Shown piece by piece: positions 1-11,219 of a stretch of 64,000 nucleotides of DNA; within the stretch, counting starts at the first letter, position 1; each line of letters starts with the position of its first letter. The position numbers and the translations under genes were made by a program. This DNA comes from Paragyromitra xinjiangensis. Taxonomy: Eukaryota > Ascomycota > Pezizomycetes > Pezizales > Discinaceae. The stretch covers positions 1,612,001-1,676,000 of the forward strand of contig JBCAMK010000009.1 of NCBI GenBank assembly GCA_038503065.1, written 5' to 3'. Below the pieces are notes generated by a model. The model worked only from the letters and a program-made list of their open reading frames with translations, ran no database searches and had not been told where the DNA came from.

Positions 1-370
1 AGAAGCTAGCAAGACCGAAAATGGCCGTCATGATGCCATTGACGATAAATAATCATTTCCGGCCAGATAAACCATAAACACCATCCATCCTAGAATGCAG
101 CGCAGTTTGCAGATACCCGACGAATATTTTCGCAGCCGGATATGCTGTGCTAAATATCGCAACTATTTTGGACAACTTGGACAGTTTATACCACAACATG
201 AGTAATATAGCAACCTTCACCTCGATCAGCATAATATACATTCACCAAGCTCATACTCGTCGAAGGGACGGTGGGCACGAAGATATCCATATGAATTTTG
301 ACCGCCAGTGCTGGCTGCAACGCCGTCCTCTACGCGCCCGTTGTCACTTCGATTAGTCCAATTCACTTAC

Positions 371-601
371 ATCCAGGATATGAAGAAGCCTCACATAATG
401 AGTAAGCGAAATCAAACCTATGGCACAGACAAGGTCAATTGAATTTCTATTATTGGTGGTGATAAAAGAAGAGAATGGTAACCAACCAGTCAATACCCCG
501 CCAATCAACTCGAGGATTGGTAAGTGAATTGATGACCGAGCCTTGAGTGTGACCAACAGAGAAGGGATGACAAGAAGTGCATAACCCATATGAAAGCACA
601 T
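371..601 (-). CDS. Possible exon of an unrecognised membrane protein (left-edge fragment)
   Basis: A 77-codon open stretch reads from an ATG at 601 to a good donor (GTAAGT) at 370. It has three hydrophobic runs (about residues 6-19, 29-48 and 55-75), as expected of transmembrane helices. A possible next exon begins after the acceptor at 314-315 and would run toward the left edge. A second consensus donor at 621 could instead place this whole stretch inside an intron. I do not recognise the family. It may be the start of a gene whose rest is decayed, or chance. Confidence is low. Confidence 0.2.
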
Positions 602-2595
602 ATCGAAGAAACTCAACTTACCCTGATACCCAGACCCCTTTAACGGCCGGGGGAAACATAAGAAAGGAACTGGTGAAACGAACTCGTTAAGATGAATCTA
701 TTAAAACACTTTTGAATCAGTAAAATAGGTTGTGTCTAGGCTGGTCTAGAGTTAACTCACCACCTCCTTCATCCCACTAATGTAGTTATGCTATTCTGTA
801 GTTGGGATAATCAATCTGTTTCATGCAATTCATATCTGGTCGCTAACTCTAAGTCTAAGAGAAAATGTCAAATGTATGTTGTAACTTATAGGATGTCCGG
901 GGGTAAACCCTACAAAAATAGATAAATTGGCTATCAGAAATTAGAAGAAATGAGCCTAGCCTACATTAAAGAGGCATCTAATCGCCTTAGAAGGGCCTTC
1001 TCTGATTTTGAGTTCGCTAGAAGAGGGCCTTCAGCTGGTAGAGAGTTCTAAGGCACATCACAGACCGGAACATCTGGTATTAGTACTTCAAAATTGTCGC
1101 CATTCACGTAAATACTTAGCTTGGAGTTATTGGGGATTGTTCTGTGTTTGCAATCGGCTATCTTAGTAACTAAACAAAGAAGGGGTTGCTATTTCCACAA
1201 CTTGTAGAGGTAGAAGATGAATGAGGAGGGAGGGTTGAAGGATTAAGTAGAGCAATTTTTTGATGGATGGCAGGGAGGGATTGCTTTTTCATGGTTGAGA
1301 AAAATTGTTTGTTGCGAGCGAGGCACAGAGCTAATGGAAGGCTCTCGATAGATAATTTTCAGTATTGGCTAAAAGCTACCAAATAATAATTACATGTATG
1401 TACTTATTAGGTAGTGACCGCTATGTGATCCATGCACGCACGCGGCTTGGCAAACTGTAACATAACAGCAGAAACAAAATCTTGGACCAAATCCCGAGCT
1501 TTCTTCCCATTTTGCTCTTGCAGCGGTAGCAAAACGATAAATGCCATCACTGATCTGGTGTGAGTATGGAGGTTAAAGTTGTGGAACATTCTAGACAAGA
1601 GATTTGACTGACTACATATTAGCACGGAAATTTTGTGACGGTGGGTGCTGCGGGGCAGTATCTTGAGGCTCTATAGACCTTAACTCAGTCCCCCCGCCCG
1701 CACTTACGATCATCACCATCTTGTCTTCTGCTGAACTCGCCTTTCTATGCCTACCTCCCTATTACATTCTTTGGTACTTGGTGTCTAGGTTTGCGATTTA
1801 AGGCCTAGCGGTGAGGCCCTCAGAAGACCTTAGTCGACATTCTGGACCGGACAACCGATATGGACCATAAACCTCACTCGCATAAATACGCAGCAACGCG
1901 ATAATTACAGGGTTGTCCGTCGGGAAAAATAGACGTAGGATTATCACGGTCTGTAGTGACTCTAAGAGGTCTACATAGTAAACAAACTTGAGTGCTTTTG
2001 TGAGTTGGACTGTCCTAGGCAAATCTTCCCGTGAATCTTGGCCATATCACTATAACGCAAATCCTGGCATCTCCAAGACATTCATTGGCACTGATCTCCT
2101 TGTGCAATAAGGACCTAAGAAAGGCTTTTTCTAGTAAGGACTTCTGATACTCGGAATGAACATATCTGCAACTTTGCTGGTTAGCCTGCACTTTCGGGCT
2201 CTTATGCCTATCGTGAATAGGAGCGGGGACCGCGAAGGCTCTGACGTGATGTAGCAATTCGAGAAGGTTCGGTCGTGCAAATCTTGCAGGAGAAAAAAAT
2301 CTTGCCAAGAGAAAACCACATCACTTTACAGCACTTCATAATTGCATAACTGCTGGAGAATTTTTGAACGCCACAAAAAGATACTTGAAATTCATAACCC
2401 CGTAAAAACCGTTCGTACATACAAGAACAAGAGGGTAAAGGAAATGACCATAAGGAAAAACCGTTAAGAGAAAAAAAACTACATAAAAAGCACGCTATTT
2501 TTTCCGCCCATTATCGGAAAGCCAACAACCATATAACTTCCCGCACAAAGAACTTTCTATTTCCTTTCCACGTTTCCTTTTTACAGGTTCTCCAC
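602..2595. other. Intergenic, no supported gene
   Basis: Downstream side of the Hsp70 gene. The short open frames on both strands lack recognisable domains, signal peptides or consistent splice sites. The part nearest 2596 should contain the Hsp70 3' UTR. I see no repeat of note. Confidence 0.5.
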
Positions 2596-3621
2596 TTAGT
2601 CGACCTCTTCAACCTGTGGGCCATCGTCACCACCGGACGGGGGAGGGCCACCGGCGCCAGGGAAGCCACCAGCACCGGGCATGCCACCAGGAGCGCCACC
2701 CTGACCTTGGTAGAACTTCATCATGATGGGGTTGGCGACACTCTCCAACTCCTTCTGCTGAGACTCAAATTCGTCCTGTAATATGTTAGATATTGTTCCC
2801 GAATCGTAGAGGGTTATATAAAACTTACCTTGGTAGCGGTGTTGTTGTTATCGAGCCACTCAACAGTCTCATCAATGGCCTTCTTCAACTTCTCCTTGTC
2901 GCCAGCATCGAGCTTGTCGCCGACCTTATCATCGCTCAGGCTGTTACGGAGAGAATAGGCATAAGACTCGAGACCGTTCTTAGCCGAAATCCTAGCAGCC
3001 TCCGCCTCATCCTCTTCCTTGTACTTCTCAGCCTCCGCCAACATGCGCTCAATCTCCTCCTTCGAGAGACGTCCCTTGTCGTTGGTGATGGTGATACTGG
3101 ATAAGATGTTAGAACAAGCCTAATGTAGGATAAAATGGAAATTATAAGTGAACTTACCGGTTGGTCTTTCCAGTGCCCTTCTCTACAGCAGAAACATTAA
3201 GAATACCGTTCGCATCAATATCAAATGTGACCTCAATCTGGGGAACACCGCGAGGAGCAGGAGGAATGCCCGTGAGCTCGAACTTGCCGAGTAGATTGTT
3301 GTCCTTGGTACGAGCACGCTCACCCTCGAAGACCTGGATCAACACACCAGGTTGATTATCCGAAAAGGTCGAGAAGACCTCAGACTTCTTGGTAGGCACG
3401 GTAGTGTTACGCTTGATGAGAGGGGTCATGACACCACCAGCGGTCTCGATACCGAGGGAAAGAGGCGCGACGTCGAGCAACAGGATTTCCTGAGTCTTTG
3501 AGGAGGTGTCTCCCGAGAGAATGGCGGCCTGGACAGCAGCACCGTAGGCAACAGCCTCGTCAGGGTTGATCGACTTGTTGGGCTCCTTGCCGTTGAAGAA
3601 ATCGGATACCAGCTTCTGGAC

Positions 3622-3654
<33 letters not shown>

Positions 3655-3982
3655 GATCTCATGAACGGAGCTTTTGTCAATCTTAGCATCACGGAGAACG
3701 CGCTCGACAGGCTCCATGGTAGAACGGAAGAGGTCCTGGCAGAGTTCCTCAAAACGGGCACGGGTAATGGAAGTATAGAAATCAATACCCTCGTAAAGGG
3801 AGTCGATCTCGATAGAGGTCTGAGCGGATGAAGAAAGAGTACGCTTGGCACGCTCGCAAGCAGTGCGGAGACGACGGAGGGCACGAGCGTTACTAGTCAG
3901 ATCCTTCTTATGCTTCCTCTTAAACTCTTGCACAAAGTGGTTGACAAGACGGTTGTCGAAATCTTCACCACCCAAGTGGGTA

Positions 3983-4017
<35 letters not shown>

Positions 4018-4120
4018 TTCAATAGTCAGAAGAGAAACATCGAAGGTACCACCACCCAAATCGAAGATGAGAACGTTGCGCTCGCCAACAGTCTTCTTGT
4101 CAAGACCGTAAGCAATGGCA

Positions 4121-4152
<32 letters not shown>

Positions 4153-4831
4153 GTTCAGACCGGCGATCAATCCAGAGTCCTTGGTAGCTTGACGCTGAGA
4201 GTCGTTGAAGTAGGCAGGGACAGTGATGACAGCGTTGTTAACGGTACCACCGAGATAGGACTCAGCGGTTTCCCTCATCTTGGTAAGAACCATTGAAGAG
4301 ATTTCCTCAGGGCTGAAGACCTTCGTCTCACCCTTGAACTCGATCTGAACATAAGGCTTTCCGCCTTTGTCGACAATCTTGAAGGGGAAGTGCTTCATAT
4401 CTGCCTGCACTTCAGCGTCGGCGAATTTACGGCCAATAAGACGCTTAGCATCAAAGACAGTGTTGTGACTAGAAGGCAAGAGGTATTAGTAACTGAAAGG
4501 TGCAAAGAAGTATAGAATATGAGTAGAATAAACTTACGGGTTCATGGCGACTTGATTCTTAGCAGAATCACCAATCAAACGCTCAGTGTCGGTGAAAGCA
4601 ACCTAATAATTGAAGCATTGAGTTAGCCGTATGAACTAATAAAAAAACATCACTGTAATAAAAGAGAAGAAAAATCCTCAGTTATCACAGAAGTTCAGCG
4701 GATAAACTTACAAAAGACGGTGTAGTCCTGTTGCCCTGGTCATTGGCAATGATTTCGATACGGTCATCTCTGAACACACCCACACAAGAGTAGGTGGTTC
4801 CCAAATCGATACCAACAGCGGGAATCGACAT
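2596..4831 (-). CDS. SSA1: Cytosolic heat shock protein 70 (SSA-type chaperone)
   Basis: ATP-dependent chaperone of the cytosol and nucleus that folds nascent and stress-damaged proteins with J-proteins and nucleotide exchange factors. Five exons give a 647-residue protein, the usual length: 4831-4712, 4602-4538, 4468-3158, 3096-2829, 2775-2596; phases join cleanly. Visible landmarks are the N-terminal nucleotide-binding signature IDLGTTYS (residues 8-15), the second signature [12 protein letters not shown] (about 195), the third [13 protein letters not shown] (about 330), a Gly/Met/Pro-rich tail with GGMP, and the C-terminal EEVD that binds TPR co-chaperones and marks the cytosolic paralogue rather than BiP or mitochondrial Ssc1. 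The start gives the standard [15 protein letters not shown] opening. A pyrimidine-rich tract lies upstream on the coding strand. The exact SSA paralogue number cannot be decided, so the symbol is generic. Confidence 0.97.
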
Positions 4832-4959
4832 TATGATAGGTTTTAGACGGAGGTTTTAGCGTTGAGCAAAGATGGGTAATTCGTTGAGGATAAAGAGATT
4901 CGTATGGGCAGCGTTATAACAAAGGATGCGAGGTCTTCGACAGCGCAGGCACTTGTTGA

Positions 4960-5018
4960 TGGATGGAGAGGAAAGAGGGGAAGAAGGAACGGTGGGGGAG
5001 AGAGGAAGAAAAGAGCTT
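4960..5018 (-). promoter_or_regulatory. Pyrimidine-rich promoter/leader tract of Hsp70
   Basis: About 130-190 bp upstream of the Hsp70 ATG the coding strand is almost pure C and T (purine-rich as written on +). CT-rich tracts near the transcription start are typical of highly expressed filamentous-fungal genes. I did not find a convincing run of three alternating GAA/TTC heat-shock units nearby, so heat control is assumed from the gene's identity, not seen. Confidence 0.4.
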
Positions 5019-7824
5019 TATAGATATCCAGGCAGCGGGGGGAAGGCAGTCTGGAGAGCACCCGCCAGAGCGTGCAGGAACACTGTAGACAGCGCTAGAA
5101 GCTCCCACCATGGTTGAGTAACATCCATCAACATCTACGGTCTTCCACCAGCCTCTAGGCAACCCCTCCCCCGCCACACTCCCCATTTCCAAAAAATGCA
5201 CAGCTCTGACCGCTTGTCCTGCAGCTAGGCTATTCGCAATTTCCCCTTCTCTCTCGATTACATCCGAAAATGAATTTTGCGCTGTTCAAACAGTTTTGCC
5301 GCTGCTCTATGCAATCGTTACTGCTACTTTCTCTCTGACTTCCATTAGGTTCCAAGAGTGACGTAGATCTGCGCTAGTCTTTGTCTATTGTTGGCGGGGC
5401 AACCTAACGCGGCAACCTAATCTGTTTACCCCCGCTTGCGGCTCTCAGCCCCACCAGCGCGTATTACAGTGCGCAGTTCCGAGCCCTACGAATCTGCGAT
5501 CTCGCGCAACCTGTGGAACATTTCGACGTCAACTACTCTTTTGGCCCGATTTGTTATCAGAAATTGATTGTGTGCTTCATGGAACTCGGATGTTTTAATC
5601 GCGATCGATTCAATTAATCATGCATCATGCTATAGCCGGTGTGAGTACAATCACTGTCCCAATCATGAGAAGCTTCGAGAATATTATTCTTAATTACACA
5701 TCACTTGCGCTCAAGTCTCAAGTAATACCTTAAACCATTATCTCAAAAATAGTCACGATATCTTATTCTCTCCAAAGCTAGAGGGAGGGAGAGGGTTAAC
5801 TATCGAGATACATCAAATTCTTGATTCTGGGCTGGGTTGTACAGCAAACCTCTCTGCGATTTCCTTTGTGTGATAGTGTCCGTTCGTACATGTAGTCTAG
5901 GCTCCTACCAAAATCTATCTCGCTAGTAACGAGAGAATATTCACCTATCAGCTTGCAGCTAAAAGATGCTTATTCATAAAAAAACCCCTCCCCCTTAAGC
6001 CAAAAGTAGGCTCGGTGAGTAGCTTTCATTTGGATAGGGAGCATAAGGAGCTTCCTGCGACTCCACTATCTTTCTGTTTCAACAAACCATGATCATGAAC
6101 GACGCCCTATCTCTAATAAAGTTCAGTATTACGTCAACTGTAGCTCATAAAGGAGCTTCCCAGACAGACAGTCTAAAGTATCCCATAGAGTCATACAATT
6201 TTCAGAATTTGATCCTCGGGATTATAGCAATTTTAACATGCAAGTATGAGAAAGCCGTGGGGTGATCCTTTGGGGGCAGTATGTTACACATGTAGCTACA
6301 GCTAGGTACCGGGTATTTCAGTAAGCTAGCCACCAGATTTCCAAAGCTTCAGGTTTCACGGGCGTTATATTATCTCGCAGGAACACGCTCAGGCCAGGCA
6401 AAATCAAAATACTTGGGCGGAAATTTCTGCATCCAGCAAGTGAGCGGGTGGCTTGGGTCGGCCTAAGGAATAATCGGGTGCTCAGTAGATTTTTATGATT
6501 ATTTTCCCATGTATAGGCAGAAATATTTACACTAGTCCCTGTGAGGCTTTGGGGGAAAATATGACACCCAGGATGTGCTATACTTCTAGAAAAATCTATC
6601 TTCTCCAATCCTCCGGATCCAAAGCCCCAGCTTTTGTTAGTCTTTTGAGCTAGAAACTAATAAAAAATATACCGACCGACCGTAACACAAAATAAGAAGC
6701 ACAGAACGCGCTTTTACCATGAACCCTAAAGCTCAATTTATCTACTGTTTAGCATATCTTTTTTAACTTGGTGACCAGCCTAGTGGTTCCCACCAAATTT
6801 TGTAATTCGGCCTACGTAAAGAAACCTTTGCGCGATGACCTTCTAGAAAGTGGATATTGCCAGTGAGTAGAATGCCGCCATCCAGTCAAAGTTATTTGGG
6901 ATAAAAGTGTTCGTATTAGTATCCATATACTGTCAAGAAATATTACGACGTCTTAAGCATTACATGAAGAGTAGTGGAAGGGTAAGGTAGTGGCAGGACG
7001 TTTATCTAAGTTTGAAGTTCCTGTAGATAAAGCTACTGTATTGATTTAGTGCTGGGGTTGTTTCTTGAACCACTGAAGTCGATCGCTGACCTTCGGAAGT
7101 TTGCAAGCTAACAAACATTGAAAACTCACCGGATCAAGATTAATGAAAGCCACCAACCGTTAGCTTGGGGGGGGGGGGGTGTACGGGAAATTCTACCGAG
7201 TTCGGAAGTCCCCAAACTCTATTCCGCGGGGCCAAAGGTTTAACCTCCAGGTAAAATTATCTGTCCGCGGTGGCCAGTGTTTTGCAACAAAGCAGGAATG
7301 TATATGACTTATCATGGGGGTATCAACGATTTTGTTACTAGAAAACCTAGTCTCGCGCCCAGTCTCACTGTGCAGCAGCCATAGGTTGGGGGGTGGGAAC
7401 GAGCCTATAGAAAACCTATACTAGTAGTTTTGTGTAGTACCTTTTGCCCAATCCCTGCTTCTAAAAAAAGGTGCGATTTTCCTACTCCTTATGCGCCATT
7501 TCGGGTACAAATATTCTGCCATGGGTTAGGGCTCTACCGGTATACCACTGAACCCGAAGAAAAGAATGCCGGATAGACACATCTACCATCACATCATTCT
7601 ACTGTTTTTTCAAGACTCTTTTTCTAGAGGTATTGTAATAAACATTCAAATATCTAAATAGTCATAAGAATTCAAAATCCCATCGAAATGCTGTATCAAG
7701 ATGTAGTAAACCTGAACGCCCGTCGCACATACATAAATCAAAACTCCAACCCTCACAGAAAAAGAAAAAGAAAGAAAGAAAGAAAGACTGATAGTCCCGG
7801 AAAGCATAAAAAGTCCGATCTCGA
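5019..7824. other. Intergenic, no supported gene; contains a 13-G run
   Basis: The first few hundred bases are the Hsp70 promoter side; the rest is AT-leaning with only short meaningless frames. A run of 13 G lies at 7167-7179, and a purine-rich AAAG repeat starts near 7758 just past the stop of the next gene. The 96-codon frame at 6318-6608 (-) has no recognisable domain. Confidence 0.5.
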
Positions 7825-8961
7825 TCACCGTTCGTTATGCATCCAGTCAAATTGAAGGCCTTTCTCGTCCTGCTGTTCACATATACTCCTGCGCCATGTA
7901 ACTGTCGAAGGTTCGAGTCAGTTTTAGGATCAACTAGAGTTTTAGGTTCCCGGCTTGAACTTACGGATGACATAGAGATTGAATAATTCTACATCTACTT
8001 GCTTCGACTCTGGCTTTGCATCGGCTTTCTGGAGAATTCCTTGTGAACCTCCTGATTGGCTCGCCGCCGTCTCCTGAACCATCTCACTATCACGAAGTCT
8101 TAACACTCCACCGATGTGCGACGTTTGGGCCAGCTCTCGGAGTAGAATGGCGCCTTTGTAAAGTGTTAGCTCGTGGTGAAATCTTGTCCGTAAATATTCT
8201 GCCTGTTGAGACACTCACTTCTCAGGTTCATCAACCTTTCTGCGTCCGCGTTCTTGCACAGGTATTCCCGAGCCTGCTTCCAATCTGGCCCTGCAATCCC
8301 TTGTTTCTCAAAGAAAGAAGGACAGACATAAACGGTGTTTGAGCCTTCTCTATCACCATCGTTTGTCGTGTATCCGTGCCAAACTGTAGCATCTCTTTTG
8401 CCGCTGGATGAGTAGTACTGTAAGTAATTGTTGCTTTTTTCTTCGGTGCTATGAACAGAAAATGACGTGCTCAGCCACTTACTCTCTGCAGGCGTTCTCC
8501 CAAAGCTCACTAGAGTCCATCCCCCCGGTACCACCAATGAAAGAGAGGTCGTCGCGGTACAATATCGACGAGATTCGTACCAGGGCCGATTGAATGATAC
8601 CCCAACCCCCGTCACCAGCATCGATCAAGACACGACTATAGTAAGGAGTATAAGTAGATGCCAGTATTAGAGTGACCGGAAAAACTTGCTAGGGATCTTC
8701 CTCCTTGATCGCAGCTGTCAAGGCTACCGGTACTATCTGTGATAATATCTCACGTACTTCGTCTCCAAGAGATTTTGATTCCGCTTCTCTGAAGTTTTCG
8801 AAAGCTACATCGAGAGTGAAGCTTTCTGGTTCATGTTTGGGGGCGTTGTGTTTGGAGCTGATAGGACCATAATATGGAAGTGGATTTCTGGCGGCTGTTA
8901 CAAATGCCACACCCAATTGCAATGCAAGGACGCTCAAAATCTGACTCGAGAAAGACTTCAT
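7825..8961 (-). CDS. Secreted M35/Asp-zincin-like protein with degenerate zinc site
   Basis: Five exons (8961-8690, 8635-8483, 8448-8219, 8153-7965, 7901-7825) give a 306-residue protein. Residues 1 to about 23 form a signal peptide (basic start, hydrophobic core, alanine-rich end). The middle carries the stretch SNTVYVCPSFF, which resembles the block preceding the zinc helix in fungal lysine-specific/deuterolysin-type (M35-like) endopeptidases. The following helix reads AILLRELAQTSHIGG, where the family has an HExxH inside LLHELTH; both zinc histidines are therefore replaced (R and Q). The end (QVDVELFNLYVI) resembles the family's closing NADSY block. Intron 1 uses a GC donor (GCAAGT at 8689), without which the frame stops at 8689-8691. 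Intron 3 (8218-8154) has a consensus GCTAAC branch site; reading through it creates a misleading HHELT. The start is the first ATG (8961) before the signal peptide. Family assignment is by motif memory; catalysis is unlikely. Confidence 0.6.
8689..8689 (-). other. GC-AG intron donor in the M35-like gene
   Basis: The first intron (8689-8636) begins GCAAGT and ends TATAG. Splicing joins CCC TA to T CGT and opens a frame continuing 51 codons to a good GTAAGT donor. No GT donor gives this continuity. Confidence 0.6.
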
Positions 8962-10434
8962 CTTCAAGAACTAGCAAGCAGAAAATGAGGAAAAGAACAG
9001 TAAGAGCGTGGGGGAGCTGACAATAAATGAGGTTGATTTAGCACCAGATCAGTCCGGGACCCCTAGGGCACTAAGTGAACCACGGGAAGAGTCGCAAATA
9101 ATTACCATAAACCAATCACTAGAGCTGCTGGGCATAACTTGAAAGCTTATGCCAACACGCTAAGCTTTCTCAGTCGCTGCGACCTGGAAAAAAGAAAATC
9201 CTTGCAGGGGCCAAGGATCGAGGATGTGCGGAACCACACGAAATGCTAACTGTCTCCGGGCCGTTTTTGCGATGAAAGCGGTGCCGTTCCGACCTAAACG
9301 AGATTTTGAGCACTTGGTGATCACGAAAATCCCCCAATTTCATGGTTGGCAGGGCTGAAAAACGTGCATAATTAAGATTCCGGAAATACCGAAAAGAGTC
9401 ACCTCTGCAGCGCGGAGGCCTCTCCGTCACGCACGGACCTTGTGCCCTGAATAACCTTCCAATGCTGAACAGGCCGGCTATTCCTGGACCGTTGAGAACT
9501 GGAACATTGCGAAAAATGTGGCGTCTGCTCCATCGTCGGATTGCCAGACTGACAAATATTTGTGCGCCTGTTAGAGCGCCGGGCATAGATTTCTTTCCCC
9601 TCCACAAAAAGCCCAATGGAAATCCCGCGATTCCGGCGTTGTTGTCAGCGATCCCCCTTCCCTGAATTGACAGACACCCGCAACCCTCTTCCGCGGAGCA
9701 TACATGTTTCCAGCAGTTAGTTTCCAAGTGTTTGTATCCAGGAGCATTCTATCTATTTACAGTATCGAAGTTACTTGCGGAACCCATTGAAATTAGCTGG
9801 ATCAAAGCATAATTTATGGGGACAATTAGACGAAGTAGGCCCTGGTCATTACCATAGAGCACACACCCTTGCTTCACAATTTCATGCGGCGAGAGGAGGC
9901 ACAACAGCTTCACTGATATCAGGTTTGGGCGGCCGAGAGAAAGGCCGAGGCAACTTTGGCAACAATTAACGCACAAAATCGATTTTCCTCTGAAAAATAG
10001 TACGACAATGCCGGGAGTTACGCTCGGTAAACTCGCAATGCGTCCAGTCCAAAGCGCACGCGATTTTCGTGTCCCACATTCATGTGAATTCGCGAAGGCC
10101 GTATCTAGGCTCTGGACAGCGGAACCACGATTCTATTGTCAGCCAAAAGGCGAGTGAGCACGAGATAGGTCATATACAAGTCTTTTCTTATCTTATACTC
10201 CCCTTTTGCAATTACGAATGTTTAGAAAGTGGAGAAAAAAGAAGAAAAAACGATGAAACAAGGGAGGTGAGCCAAGAGAAGAGAACAAAAGACGAAGGAA
10301 GATATTATCACTCTTCGTGTTGATAGAAACAAGACATAACCACCGCTAATTCGTTCCCTTGCGATATTCCGGTTTTCTCCTCTATCAACCCACGTGCACC
10401 CCAACTCCTTCCTACAGGATTTACCGCTTTGTGC
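8962..10434. other. Intergenic, no convincing gene
   Basis: Spans the promoter of the M35-like gene and the 3' side of OM14. It contains a 185-codon open frame (9170-9727, -) with a basic, low-complexity-like composition and no domain that I recognise. I treat it as chance. A purine-rich stretch at 10228-10308 lies downstream of OM14. Confidence 0.45.
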
Positions 10435-11219
10435 TTATTTTTTCGGAGGGTACTTCTTGAAAAGATAACTATTTAGGCCACATAAATTAGCACTAATTAA
10501 GATAGTTCTAGATGGAATGCCAACAAACCTCGAAACGAAATAATCCGCTGTCCCAAATGCAGCTACAAATGCAGACCCAAGCCCAACAACCTTCCACGAG
10601 AGCTGACCTGCTTGGTGCTTCTTGAATCCGATGAATCCCAAAACTGCCGATACGGTCGCCACGGTAACTGCGTTGGCAAGAACGACCGGGTTCTGGAACT
10701 GCGATGACAATGAGGATGAAGCTGACTTTTTGTCTGCCTTCTTCTGCTTCTTCGCGGCCTCCTTCTCTTCCTTTGCGGCTTTTTCCGCTACCTCGGCTTC
10801 TAACTCGAGGCGGCGCGCTTGAGTCTCCGTTTTAATCTATGGCAGATATAAGCAAGGGGGATACATGCGGGACGGGAGAAAGAATTTTCTGAGCGAAAGT
10901 TACCTCTTTCTCCAAGAAGTCGGACTCGACGACGGAAACGCCGGAATCAACATCGATAAGGGATCCAACAGATGACTCAACAGGGATTACTTCATCCACA
11001 GGATTTGCACGACTTTGAGAAAGGGAGAGAATGTTAGTATGAGAAACTACCACCAATCTCTCTATTTTTTCTCTACTTCTACTTCTCGGGAAGGATAACC
11101 AACGCCTGCAAGGGTCAATGGTTAGCATGTGATTGCAGCGCAAAAATGACAAAGATTTCCGTTACTTCTTCTTCAGACTGCGGGGGACCACTAGCGGCAA
11201 CTTCGGCCCAGGATGACAT
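10435..11219 (-). CDS. OM14: Mitochondrial outer membrane protein OM14 family
   Basis: Integral protein of the mitochondrial outer membrane. In yeast, OM14 is a receptor for cytosolic ribosomes and associates with porin and Om45. Five exons give 175 residues: 11219-11166, 11105-11083 (only 23 nt), 11012-10904, 10836-10529, 10468-10435. The N-terminus MSSWAEVAASGP, the acidic segment ending SLIDVD and DFLEKE, and the Lys/Ala/Glu-rich helix (about residues 70-100) are typical of filamentous-fungal OM14-domain proteins. Hydrophobic segments follow at about 113-135 and 143-165, then a basic tail ending KKYPPKK. The last intron (10528-10469) has a weak GTTTGT donor, but removing it restores the family-like ending YFVSSYLFKKY; retaining it adds 20 residues without breaking the frame. 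The micro-exon is required to keep phase between exons 1 and 3. Confidence 0.8.

Noticed and set aside
3910..4296. Open frames opposite the Hsp70 gene
   Set aside because: Shadow of strong codon bias in the Hsp70 coding strand.
4832..5300. Heat-shock elements in the Hsp70 promoter
   Set aside because: Scattered GAA and TTC triplets occur, but I found no set of three correctly spaced alternating units.
7905..7925. GGTTCGAGTC, resembling a tRNA T-arm
   Set aside because: Falls in the last intron of the M35-like gene, and no acceptor stem or anticodon arm can be built around it.
8154..8218. HHELT read as a metalloprotease zinc site
   Set aside because: The segment lies in an intron with consensus GTGAGT donor, GCTAAC branch site and AAAG acceptor; reading it as coding breaks the frame with the upstream exon.
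9170..9727. 185-codon open frame (-) between the M35-like and OM14 genes
   Set aside because: No domain, signal peptide or homologue-like motif; composition is rich in Arg/Gly/Phe/Ser as in chance frames. Length alone is not enough.
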